A DNA stretch of 64,000 nucleotides. Origin: Paramacrobiotus metropolitanus (lineage: Eukaryota; Tardigrada; Eutardigrada; Parachela; Macrobiotidae). How positions within the stretch are numbered: position 1 is the first letter of the stretch; each line of letters opens with the position of its first letter. Below are positions 56,333 through 64,000 of the stretch, piece by piece. The translations under genes and the position numbers were made by a program. The DNA lies in contig NW_026570301.1 of NCBI RefSeq assembly GCF_019649055.1, positions 496,001 to 560,000 on the forward strand. The letters are read 5' to 3'. The notes under the pieces were generated by a model, which saw only the letters and a list, made by a program, of their open reading frames with translations, made no database searches and was not told the origin of the DNA.

Positions 56333-58537
56333 ATGACTGATGAGCAACAGACTCAAATGGCCCAGAAGATCCATGCTACGATCCAGGATAGGGACAAAGT
56401 CCTTAGACGGTTGGTGACTTTAAGATGCGGAAAGCAGGAGTTACGACAACTCCCGCTGGATTCGAACATGATTCAGACAATCCAACGGCTCCGCAACCCG
56501 AGCATCAACCCGGGCGCCTATACACTGGAGATTCAACCTCGGCCTGGAGAAGAGGTCACCGAGAAGATTCCGATAACAATGTCGGATAGTAGTGAAGAAG
56601 AGGAGAATGCAGACAACAATGACTCCGATGACTCCACTAAACAAAAGGTAGCGGGACCAGCGAAGGGATCTACACCGAAACGCGGTAGATCGCCGGTTAA
56701 ACAAATTTCGCCGACCCGATCAGCATCCCAGCCGACTAAGCTGCCAAGTCAACCGATGACCGAGAAACCACTTAGGTTTTCACCTCGGAACACCCCGACG
56801 AAACCGAAGAAAACTGAGGAAAAGATGGACATAACATCCCCCTCGGAAGCGCAAGTTGGGATTACGGTCGAAACGTTACCACAAAAGGACGAACCGACCT
56901 CCATTCACTCCGGTCCACGTCTAACAATAGACGAGTCTCGAACGAACGAGTCGGCAAACGAGTCGGTTAACATACCGACTAAACGGAGTACGGTCAAGGA
57001 AAAACCACCTCAAGACTCGTCGCGCGAATTCCATGACGACCCGGCCTTACAACATGTAAAGGACCTGACGAGGTCGGAACAGGATGCCTGCATCGACATG
57101 GCATACCCAGAAGATAGGGAACTCTGGCATTCGTTAAGAATCCGACGTGCCAGTATAACCGGAAACACCACGGAAGCTCGGCGCGACCACGACCGACTTA
57201 CCGAGAAGATGGCCGACGTTATGAAACGTATGGGAGAACATTACCGGGCGGAAAAGAGCCGACCTAAAGCCCTACAAGCGGCTACCCCGACTCAACATAA
57301 AGCCACCGCTCCGGAACCCAAGTCGACCAAGAAGACGGTACAACAACCCGTCAAGATGAAGGTTCCCCCTCCGACCAGGCAACCTTCCGTCCAGATCGAC
57401 GAAGATCTTGAGGCGAGGGTCATCAACTCGGCTAACTCCGCGAAATCCCATAAAGATAGACGGAAGGCCAGGAAAGAAGCAGCGAAACAGCCTGCCAAGC
57501 CCCAACCGACGGAAACTCAAAAGAAACCGGTAAAGTCGAATGCCAAGGAACCGGCCAAACCGAAGTCGGATTCTACGGTGAAGACACCGAAGCCTAACCC
57601 GGCCAAACGGCATAAGTCATCGGACAACTTGGATATCTCGGATGCCGGCCCACAGAGGACCGAGCAGAAGGACAAGGCTCAACAACCGCACGATAAGGAA
57701 GCGGTGGAGCGTAAATTTAAAGAAGTCATGGAACGAACCGGCACAAAGCCGGCTAAGACTTCAGGAGGTCGGTTACGGAACCCACCAAAACCACCGACTC
57801 CGAGTGAACAAACTCAGCCTTCCACATCCAAGCAACAGTCTGATGTGGAATCCGATCATATCTCGGACATCGAGGAACAGGACTCAATCTCCGACCATGG
57901 AGAAGGAGACCCATATGAAGGATTTAAGGGCGACCTGAAAGAAATGTTTGACCACGGAGCGGATACTGATGAATCACAGTGGCCGGCCCCAGACGACGTA
58001 CGTGAGCGTCTTCCGGACGAACAACCGGACGACCCGGTCGAGACATTAATCCGCACCGTCCGAGTACACGTCGAAGTCGTACGGAGCATCGAAAACGCCA
58101 GGAAAAACGATCTGATCTCGTCGTCGGAAGAGGAAACCGACGACGACGACGACGACGAAGATTTCCAAACACCTGGGAACGGGTCACCAAAGGATGATGA
58201 TGACGACGACGAGAACGGTAAACCTCCACCACCGTCGAACTCGGCACCTCAACAGCAGGGCGAACCGGAGATACCGGACAAACAACTCGAAGAAAAGGAC
58301 AGCGGCGACAAAGCCGATGACTCCAAGAGTAACGAGGACAACGGTGGGGTATACATCCCTCGTAAGTACGGCCAACGGATATCACTGACGCCCGACTCCG
58401 ACAACCAGCCACTCCGCTTCGACTTCCATGAAGACATGATCGAAGTCTTGCCGGACGATATTCCCCCACTGGTCAACGTAAGGCTTAAGTACACCGGCAT
58501 CAAATCAGCTTCAAAACCGAAGCCAAGCGCCTCGTAA
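56333..58537 (+). CDS. ORF7: charged, disordered protein, 734 aa
   Basis: ATG 56333, but frame 2 is open from 56183 and overlaps the end of ORF6 in the -1 direction. The upstream codons read like ordinary protein, so a third fused segment is possible. After a short helical head the protein is mostly Lys/Pro/Thr/Ser-rich, with an Asp/Glu-rich C-terminal third (runs of Asp near nt 58140 and 58200). No catalytic motif. The alternation of basic and acidic tracts suggests nucleic-acid or histone-like interaction, which is inference. It ends with TAA 58535-58537; the same frame then continues as ORF8. Confidence 0.65.
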   Translation: MTDEQQTQMAQKIHATIQDRDKVLRRLVTLRCGKQELRQLPLDSNMIQTIQRLRNPSINPGAYTLEIQPRPGEEVTEKIPITMSDSSEEEENADNNDSDDSTKQKVAGPAKGSTPKRGRSPVKQISPTRSASQPTKLPSQPMTEKPLRFSPRNTPTKPKKTEEKMDITSPSEAQVGITVETLPQKDEPTSIHSGPRLTIDESRTNESANESVNIPTKRSTVKEKPPQDSSREFHDDPALQHVKDLTRSEQDACIDMAYPEDRELWHSLRIRRASITGNTTEARRDHDRLTEKMADVMKRMGEHYRAEKSRPKALQAATPTQHKATAPEPKSTKKTVQQPVKMKVPPPTRQPSVQIDEDLEARVINSANSAKSHKDRRKARKEAAKQPAKPQPTETQKKPVKSNAKEPAKPKSDSTVKTPKPNPAKRHKSSDNLDISDAGPQRTEQKDKAQQPHDKEAVERKFKEVMERTGTKPAKTSGGRLRNPPKPPTPSEQTQPSTSKQQSDVESDHISDIEEQDSISDHGEGDPYEGFKGDLKEMFDHGADTDESQWPAPDDVRERLPDEQPDDPVETLIRTVRVHVEVVRSIENARKNDLISSSEEETDDDDDDEDFQTPGNGSPKDDDDDDENGKPPPPSNSAPQQQGEPEIPDKQLEEKDSGDKADDSKSNEDNGGVYIPRKYGQRISLTPDSDNQPLRFDFHEDMIEVLPDDIPPLVNVRLKYTGIKSASKPKPSAS

Positions 58538-58552
58538 TACGACGCGGGATGG

Positions 58553-58918
58553 ATGTACACATTCGCTGCTCTGAGGGCTCTTGCAACAAAAGGACCGAAG
58601 TTTGCTACACCGAAGATCGCCTTTAAACTCCTCCAACATTGGAAGGTGGATGAAACGGGCGACTGGAGACAGCTAAGCCAGAACAACGTACGCCATTATT
58701 GTGACCTGGGATACCACGCAGGGAAGATAATACGTACGTACACCAGCGGAAAACGGATGTACTACGAGTTCCCACCGGCCCAGAGAGACCCGGCACCTTC
58801 AACATATGAAGGATGGATGCACGCCATTGAAGCGTGTATGGGAATGTATTGGCATCCGGAAGGATTAACTCGTAGAGAAATCCTCCACCAACTTACAGCA
58901 CGGTTCGAGTTTGAATAG
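58553..58918 (+). CDS. ORF8: small winged-helix-like protein, 121 aa
   Basis: Lies 15 bases after the stop of ORF7 in the same frame. About residues 8-75 have a helix-helix-helix-wing pattern (Lys-x-Ala-Phe-Lys-Leu-Leu-Gln-His-Trp, Asn-Asn-Val-Arg, Gly-Lys-Arg-Met-Tyr-Tyr). A second similar start (Gly-Leu-Thr-Arg-Arg-Glu-Ile) leads to TAG at 58916-58918. Sense-like sequence continues in frame beyond it to 59224. DNA-binding is a guess from the pattern. Confidence 0.5.
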   Translation: MYTFAALRALATKGPKFATPKIAFKLLQHWKVDETGDWRQLSQNNVRHYCDLGYHAGKIIRTYTSGKRMYYEFPPAQRDPAPSTYEGWMHAIEACMGMYWHPEGLTRREILHQLTARFEFE

Positions 58919-59224
58919 AAAACGGCGGAACCGCAACTAGTCGACCCCAAGTACAAGGCTAAACCAGACCCGACCGCCGGACGGAACAAATACTCCCTGG
59001 AAGACGACTTGGAGTTCGTCTTGGAAAAAGGGCTCGCCCAACAACGGTTTGCCACAAACACCGATAAAATCCAGGGTGGTCAACGGTTTATTGCCTTAAA
59101 TCCATCAACTCACCGTTATGGACATCTACCGAAGGAACGATCGACCTCGGTACAATCGACCGAGCTGGCTGACTCGCACCAAGCAAGTCGGTCGGAGTCA
59201 ACGGAAGCACCTACTCGGGAGTGA
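58919..59224 (+). CDS. In-frame continuation of ORF8 after a TAG stop
   Basis: Frame 2 directly after the TAG is open to TGA 59222-59224. It completes what looks like a second winged-helix unit, with Phe-Val-Leu-Glu-Lys-Gly-Leu and Gly-Gly-Gln-Arg-Phe. Either stop-codon readthrough or a point mutation would explain the arrangement. Confidence 0.4.
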   Translation, partial: KTAEPQLVDPKYKAKPDPTAGRNKYSLEDDLEFVLEKGLAQQRFATNTDKIQGGQRFIALNPSTHRYGHLPKERSTSVQSTELADSHQASRSESTEAPTRE

Positions 59225-59463
59225 GGTAACGCAGAATGCGTTGGAGGAGTGGCATAACCGACCTTCCCCCATTGACGACCACACAGGCGTCATCGACCAA
59301 CAGAAGTCGACCTACCTCATAGACGACCACAAAGGCGTCTTGGACCAGCTCGAGAACCGACCTGGCCCGACCGTAGTAATCATAGGGTGTAAAACTTATA
59401 GGATGCAACCGAGAAACGGTTTGTTTACTTTTGTTTTGACTGAATCGAACGGAAGCTTACACG
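59225..59463 (+). promoter_or_regulatory. Inter-ORF region with second junction motif
   Basis: CATAGGGTGTAAAACTTA at 59381-59398 repeats the 49754 motif with one extra G. Hairpins with loop ACACA (59275-59292) and ACAAA (59329-59347) each carry a bulged A in a GACG-CC stem. A frame-3 ORF across this region seems to be translated hairpin sequence rather than a gene. Confidence 0.45.
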
Positions 59464-61632
59464 GTGGACTGCCAACAGTGCACGGATAATGCGACGCGAG
59501 ACAACAACAGATTGCCCTGCGCATTATGCATCGTATCTTTTACGAACGAACGAGTTACCGGCACCGGAGCGCAACACCGAGCTCAGGCGGCGGCACTTTA
59601 CCTAAATGTTGTCGCTGGCAACCTGAGCGCATACCGGTATCTGGCCGGCCGAGAATACTTAATCTACCAATTGGAGTCCCATGAACAGGATAACTTGGCC
59701 ACAATCCAGCGGCAACGAACCCGCGATCCTAGATGGAAAGAAACTCGACCACCAGTCTTAACGAATAGACTGTTCGAGTATCGTCAGATGCTGGACCTGC
59801 AGCGTCAACTGGACGACCAGAAGAAAATTAAGGAGGTCGATAGACAGATCGCCACAATGCGAGTCCATCCACCACCGACCGATTACGAACCGGAAATAAA
59901 GATCCGCGTACAGACACCCAACCAGGGCCTCCCAACAGCCGGAGAGTTGATCCCCACAATACGCGATGTCTTCGTCGGAGACCCGAATAGACCGATGACG
60001 GGCGCATCCATAACGATGATGATGAACATGCCGGATGGAACTCAACAGCCAGTTACTTTTACACCGGCAACTCAGGAACAGTTGATGGCAGTCCCACACA
60101 GGGCAACGCCAGTAGTCACACAGGCTCGTCCAACTGTTTCTCAGCAGATTCCTCAACCTGGAACTAATGGAAACCGCAATCAACCGGCGGCTCAACAACA
60201 ACAGCGCCGGCCGAGTAAAAACCTCGCGGGACATGACCTGCGACATAGGATCGGTCCGGTCGATCTTCGAGACAGAATCGAAGAGCAACGAGCCGTAATC
60301 CGACAAGCGGGAAAAGAGCCAACCAGGGCTCCACCAGGAAAACGGACTGGATCTGGAGAAACGGGAATCGGACTTACGGTCGACTTAACAAATAAGTCGA
60401 AACGTAATTTCGTCCCACCCGAACAGCAGTCGGAAACTCAACAAGTGGAACCGGCAGCTGAAGTCCAAGCCGAACCAACAGCTCAACAAGAGCAAACGGA
60501 CGTCGACGTAGCCGACCAGATGGCACAACTGCCACAAGTGGAAGTGCCGATCCGAGAAGACCCTCGCTACGATCGAGCTCGACAACAAGGAATCGAGGTC
60601 GTCATGCCGCACCCCACTGAACGGACGAACCACATTATGAATGTTATGAATTACGAGGAACGGAACCGACCACAGATTTGGCGGATGGTAGAAAACCTTC
60701 GTCAATTCCTCGTCCGATCCGGATATCAAACGCTGTTCGAGCAGCATCAGTGGCGATCCGACTTCAACATGAACGCGCACACAGCGCCGAATGTTGAACA
60801 CCCATACACCAGATCGAATGCGTTACCATCGATGACCGACCCGGTCTTGCTGAATGTACCACTTTACAGTCCGGACGGAACGCGTGCGAGCCAACTAGGA
60901 GCTCGGGAATACTCCCATGACGAGTTGGAGAGCATTGCCCAGTTCGTCATAACGGACGCCCATCCAGCCTTCGTAATCACCGCAGCTCGGGCAGCACTGG
61001 ACTTAAACCAGCATCTCCCGGAAGGGGAGATCGACATGGCCCAGGACGGAGTCGCGGCATTCCTGCGATTCATTTTCGCAGCACGGCTTGGCAATTACTT
61101 CTGCCATTACACCTTGTACGGACTGTACCAAAACGAAATGATACCAGCGGCCTTGGAAACCATCGTAGCCCAACTCGGCACGCCAATGAGAAGTGTTATC
61201 CTCGCCGTCTGGATGCGCGACTTGCTGTACACCCACGAACGGTATGCGACAAAGTATGCCTTTCGTGAGGATCACGTAGATCCCAGCGACGACGCAACTC
61301 GATTCATCAGCTGGTACCGCGAGAAGAAGACTTTGCCCAGCGGATTCAATTCGTCGCCTTACGAACCTTGGATGTCGGACGACATAGCACCCGGCGCACG
61401 ACCATACGCGCTGAGGCTCCGTAAACAAGCGGCCAGGGAATCGAGGAAGGGCAGAACGGATCGTTCCGGTCAAGAAACGGACGAGACCGACGAGACGTCT
61501 CAACGGAGTGGCCCGGCAACTTGCAGACCCAAGGACCCAAACATCCGGCCACATGACCGACCTCGCCCGGACGACGAAGAGGATGAAGATTACTTCGGCG
61601 GCGATAAGCCCGTCGAAGTCCCACTCAGCTAA
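59464..61632 (+). CDS. ORF9: 722-residue protein with N-terminal zinc ribbon-like cysteines
   Basis: Frame 1 is open from 59440; the listed start at 59464 is GTG and the first in-frame ATG is only near 59788, so the true start may be spliced or shifted in. The N-terminus has CX2C and a second CX2C about 14 residues later. A Pro/Gln/Thr-rich middle follows, then Asp-Leu-Arg-His-Arg-Ile and Asp-Leu-Arg-Asp-Arg-Ile. A mostly helical, ordered C-terminal half (residues ~370-640) precedes an acidic end. No envelope features. Family not recognised. Confidence 0.6.
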   Translation: MDCQQCTDNATRDNNRLPCALCIVSFTNERVTGTGAQHRAQAAALYLNVVAGNLSAYRYLAGREYLIYQLESHEQDNLATIQRQRTRDPRWKETRPPVLTNRLFEYRQMLDLQRQLDDQKKIKEVDRQIATMRVHPPPTDYEPEIKIRVQTPNQGLPTAGELIPTIRDVFVGDPNRPMTGASITMMMNMPDGTQQPVTFTPATQEQLMAVPHRATPVVTQARPTVSQQIPQPGTNGNRNQPAAQQQQRRPSKNLAGHDLRHRIGPVDLRDRIEEQRAVIRQAGKEPTRAPPGKRTGSGETGIGLTVDLTNKSKRNFVPPEQQSETQQVEPAAEVQAEPTAQQEQTDVDVADQMAQLPQVEVPIREDPRYDRARQQGIEVVMPHPTERTNHIMNVMNYEERNRPQIWRMVENLRQFLVRSGYQTLFEQHQWRSDFNMNAHTAPNVEHPYTRSNALPSMTDPVLLNVPLYSPDGTRASQLGAREYSHDELESIAQFVITDAHPAFVITAARAALDLNQHLPEGEIDMAQDGVAAFLRFIFAARLGNYFCHYTLYGLYQNEMIPAALETIVAQLGTPMRSVILAVWMRDLLYTHERYATKYAFREDHVDPSDDATRFISWYREKKTLPSGFNSSPYEPWMSDDIAPGARPYALRLRKQAARESRKGRTDRSGQETDETDETSQRSGPATCRPKDPNIRPHDRPRPDDEEDEDYFGGDKPVEVPLS
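60380..60400 (+). other. 8-bp perfect hairpin, loop ACAAA
   Basis: Stem TCGACTTA (60380-60387) pairs fully with 60393-60400; loop ACAAA. Located inside ORF9. Confidence 0.85.
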
Positions 61633-61636
61633 GATT

Positions 61637-61656
61637 GAGTTCCCACATTGGAACTC
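61637..61656 (+). other. 7-bp perfect hairpin, loop CACATT
   Basis: Stem GAGTTCC pairs with 61650-61656. The same CACATT loop caps shorter stems at 50471-50484 and 63310-63323. Confidence 0.8.
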
Positions 61657-61690
61657 GATCCCCCACTTGGAACAACTAAGGGGACTCAAC

Positions 61691-61767
61691 GCCGAGAAAC
61701 GGCACGGTCGAGAACCGACCTGACTGAGAAACAGTCTAGCTGAGAAACGGCACCGTCGAGAAACGAC
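61691..61767 (+). repeat. Array of five consecutive hairpins with AGAAA/AGAAC loops
   Basis: Stems GCCG (61691), GGTCG (61706), GACTG (61722), GCTG (61739, one G-U) and GTCG (61755) each pair with the bases after a five-base loop AGAAA, AGAAC, AGAAA, AGAAA and AGAAA. The stems differ, the loop stays. Spacing between loops is 12-16 bases. Non-coding. Confidence 0.85.
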
Positions 61768-62387
61768 TTTGGAATGGATACTTTTCTTTTGTTTTTCACA
61801 GGAACCGATTAAACATGTATGCCGCGGACGTCGACAATGACTTTGCCAGAGAGCCGACTACACAAGTTGGCCGGATTCTTCGGTTTGACCCGGACACGAG
61901 TGGTTAGACCTGACAAGCCGGCTTTTTCCACCGTTCCGGTACGTCTTCCGAGGAATCCCCTGGATTGAACTGAGCAAACCGACCTCAGTTCCCCAGCATG
62001 GCATGCACGGATCGTGAACCACGTCTGCTAACATAGCAGATCGCAACCACGTTCTGCGACCATCGGAGCCAACAGAAGCTCCAACCCGCGCTACATGGAA
62101 TGAAGATACTCCGGCCAACCGACTTCGGAGCATGAACCGAGAGGATTACGCTAACATGGCGCTGAATACGTCGCTGCGTGTTCACCGCCATGTTTGCCGA
62201 GCACCCGTGGCCAACTTCGGAACCGGGTAGCCGAGCAGCCTTCACCAGTGTAAACAGCGGACATCCCTCGGCCGAGTCGCCAACAGTGCAGGAAAACTCG
62301 GATCTGACTATATGTACTCGAGCCGACCACAAAGGCCGACTTTGTACTTTGCCCATAACTTGGAGACATCACGAACATAGCTGCAGG

Positions 62388-62430
62388 CTGACCACACAGG
62401 TCGGTTGTGCAAACCGACCACACAGGTCGG
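62388..62430 (+). other. Two ACACA-loop hairpins that can also refold into one 8-bp stem
   Basis: CTGACC/GGTCGG (62388-62404, one G-U) and CCGACC/GGTCGG (62414-62430), both with loop ACACA. Alternatively GGTCGGTT (62399-62406) pairs perfectly with 62412-62419 around loop GTGCA. The two forms exclude each other, a switch-like geometry. Confidence 0.75.
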
Positions 62431-63530
62431 CTTTGGAAATCGAAACGGCCAAAACAGTAGCCGACCAAGAAGAATGGACGGAAGCTGGCCGTAGTCATGT
62501 GGTAACTTCACCGGATTCTCCGTTTGAACCCAGATCTACAGGAACTCAACTAGGAACCTGTACCCGGAGTCCAACCGCAGTCTCCCCCGGACGATATCGG
62601 GTAAACCAGCCGATTCACCGGTGACCACGACTACGCGCGTCTTGAACGTGCAGCCATTCCCTGAAGAGGAACAGCGACGGTGATTTGGCCGCCACTCCAA
62701 TGACTCCGCCGCAACCTGCTTCCCCATGTCTTCTATGGAACATCCTAGGCAGATCGGATTAGAATATCCGACCTGCACCCCTTCACCAACACCCGCTGGC
62801 GACGACCGCCTGTCCGCAACAGTAACAGTCAGTCGGCCTTCGTCAGCGGCAAAGATAGTCGAGACACAATTTCCCCGTGGACGTGAGGTGTCTACCCCAA
62901 CAGAACGGCTAGGCGTCTCAGGTTCGCGGCAAAAAGATATGGAAGAATCGGATCTGACGACCTCAGGGAATTGCATGTGCATGAAGTTTAAACAGCTCGT
63001 CAACCGGGGCCACAAAGACCCCATGTTCTAAGCGAGCACATTTGCATGATGGAGTCACTCGGCCAACAGATGCCGGAAGAAATTGTGACCGCGCGGGACT
63101 CGGCCGCCCAGAGGCATGACCAGCTAACAGTAGCTCGGATCCGGCCCAGAGTTCTTGTCAGGAATCACAGAAGGAACGGAGTTGTGCTGCCGAACATCCT
63201 TCTGCCAGTCAAACGATGACCGAAGGATGTCCGAACAACGGAGACCCGGTCAACTGTAGCCGGACGCACAGAACTCCTAGGAGTAGCTCGACTTGATGAA
63301 CGCCGACTAGCCCCACATTGGGCGTGACGGTACAAGTCTTCCCAACCGACCTCAAATTGAAGATCGGATGACCCAACGGAGGTCGGAAGCACACGGTAAC
63401 CAGTCGGAAGGAGCGATCAGAAGTTGGAAATCGACCTCCCGGCGGAACAATTCAGTTTTTGACGGGTGAACACAAAGTTCATCTGACCTCGAGGAAGTCG
63501 GACATAACCGACCTTAGATGAAGTAATAAC

Positions 63531-63553
63531 CGACCTCGAACGGAGGTCGGTAG
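63531..63553 (+). other. 9-bp perfect hairpin, loop GAACG
   Basis: Stem ACCGACCTC (63531-63539) pairs fully with 63545-63553. Confidence 0.85.
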
Positions 63554-63648
63554 TGACCGAACAGAAGTCGGAAGGATGCGACAACAAGTCGGCAAAGGTA
63601 TTTGGAAGTCGAGAACCGACTTTCTAACGGAAGAACCCACCTTTCGGA

Positions 63649-63671
63649 CGGATGAACACACAGTTCATCCG
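63649..63671 (+). other. 9-bp perfect hairpin, loop ACACA
   Basis: Stem CGGATGAAC (63649-63657) pairs fully with 63663-63671. A related hairpin at 63467-63485 has loop ACAAA and one G-U pair. Confidence 0.85.
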
Positions 63672-64000
63672 ACCTTCCGAAGCCAACATGACGGGAAAGA
63701 CTGATAGCTATCCGCGATGGACGAATTCGACTTGAAGGAACTTGTTTAGCCCTACATGGGCATGTTATTGCAGGTTAACCCTAGTCGACCACCGGCGGAT
63801 AGGCTGACCGACCTTGACTACAGGTCGGATGGGATAGCCGACCTCGAATAGAAGTCGACTTGACACTCCCATTGAAGGAACTCATTGTTTCCGACCGGAC
63901 CTTCGAGCCAGTTCGACTCGGATAACTTCAAACCAGGCTCGTGGTAGCAGATTGAACGGTTGTAACCGACCACTTTTCGAACGGAACCGCTGTACATGAC

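Larger units (their letters stand above)
35734..64000 (+). mobile_element. Giant Ty3/gypsy-type LTR retroelement, 3' end outside window
   Basis: A continuous plus-strand series of large ORFs covers 37675-61632: Gag, retropepsin, reverse transcriptase, RNase H and integrase in Ty3/gypsy order. They are followed by about 12 kb of additional coding sequence and a non-coding tail with no LTR yet at base 64000. From the putative primer-binding site the element is at least 27.6 kb, far above the usual 5-10 kb of the superfamily. Giant relatives are known (Ogre in plants, Burro in planarians), but I do not recognise this one. Frame breaks and an integrase active-site change suggest this copy is defective. 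Confidence 0.85.
61633..64000 (+). other. Non-coding 3' tail of the retroelement, rich in hairpins
   Basis: No supportable ORF. Hairpins follow one another: 61637-61656 (stem GAGTTCC, loop CACATT), 61853-61871 (loop ACACA, one G-U), 61967-61991 (8 bp), 62024-62040 (loop AACAT) and 62388-62430 (two with loop ACACA). Further on are 63467-63485 (loop ACAAA), 63531-63553 (9 bp), 63604-63624 (loop AGAAC), 63649-63671 (9 bp, loop ACACA) and 63808-63828. A pyrimidine tract and CAG at 61771-61801 resemble a splice acceptor. The LTR and polypurine tract must lie further right. Confidence 0.7.

Noticed and set aside
59118-59489. Frame-3 ORF of 123 codons between ORF8 and ORF9
   Set aside because: Its repetitive Asp-Asp-His-Thr-Gly-Val peptides come from the hairpin words in the DNA, and it has no recognisable fold.
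37785-63661. Many minus-strand ORFs in the retroelement, some over 200 codons (38844-39536, 47229-47825, 61003-61689)
   Set aside because: They lie opposite conserved plus-strand coding sequence, have Ser/Arg/Leu-rich shadow composition and show no domain.

Overview
The window is eukaryotic and probably from an invertebrate animal; I cannot name the phylum. Genes are split by GT-AG and GC-AG introns with conserved phases, there are many broken gene copies, and there are several transposons. No tRNA or rRNA gene was seen.

Bases 1 to about 35.2 kb hold a tandem cluster of eight members (A to H) of one four-exon gene family. Exon 1 encodes two Tudor/Agenet-like barrels and a Cys-rich region. 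Exon 2 plus the start of exon 3 encode an F-box. Exon 3 encodes a long conserved body, and exon 4 a 41-residue C-terminus. B and E look intact, and A is intact but cut by the window start. C, D, F, G and H carry frameshifts, truncations or insertions. The order A-B-C was duplicated en bloc as D-E-F, with the junction inside D near 14,625. A 3.7-kb transposon with terminal inverted repeats then split exon 3 of C, and a 0.85-kb one landed behind F. A non-LTR retrotransposon remnant and several strong palindromes lie between genes.

From about 35.7 kb to the right edge lies one giant Ty3/gypsy-type LTR retroelement, at least 27 kb long and running off the window. It has a candidate 5' LTR, a 1.3-kb leader, and a Gag with long coiled coil and zinc knuckle. 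It then encodes retropepsin, reverse transcriptase, RNase H and integrase. Downstream of pol is an unusual 12-kb module of very large coiled-coil repeat proteins, a Lys/Pro and acidic protein, a small winged-helix-like protein and a 722-residue protein. Most reading-frame changes between consecutive ORFs are -1 steps.

The most striking signal is at the nucleic-acid level. The retroelement is studded, in coding and non-coding parts, with short perfect hairpins. Their stems differ in sequence but stay paired, while the loops are short, A/C-rich and keep recurring (ACACA, ACAAA, AACAA, AACAG). A separate run of five consecutive hairpins with AGAAA or AGAAC loops sits just after the last ORF. This looks like a dispersed sense-strand RNA structure system, possibly packaging or RNP assembly sites, inside a giant retroelement.
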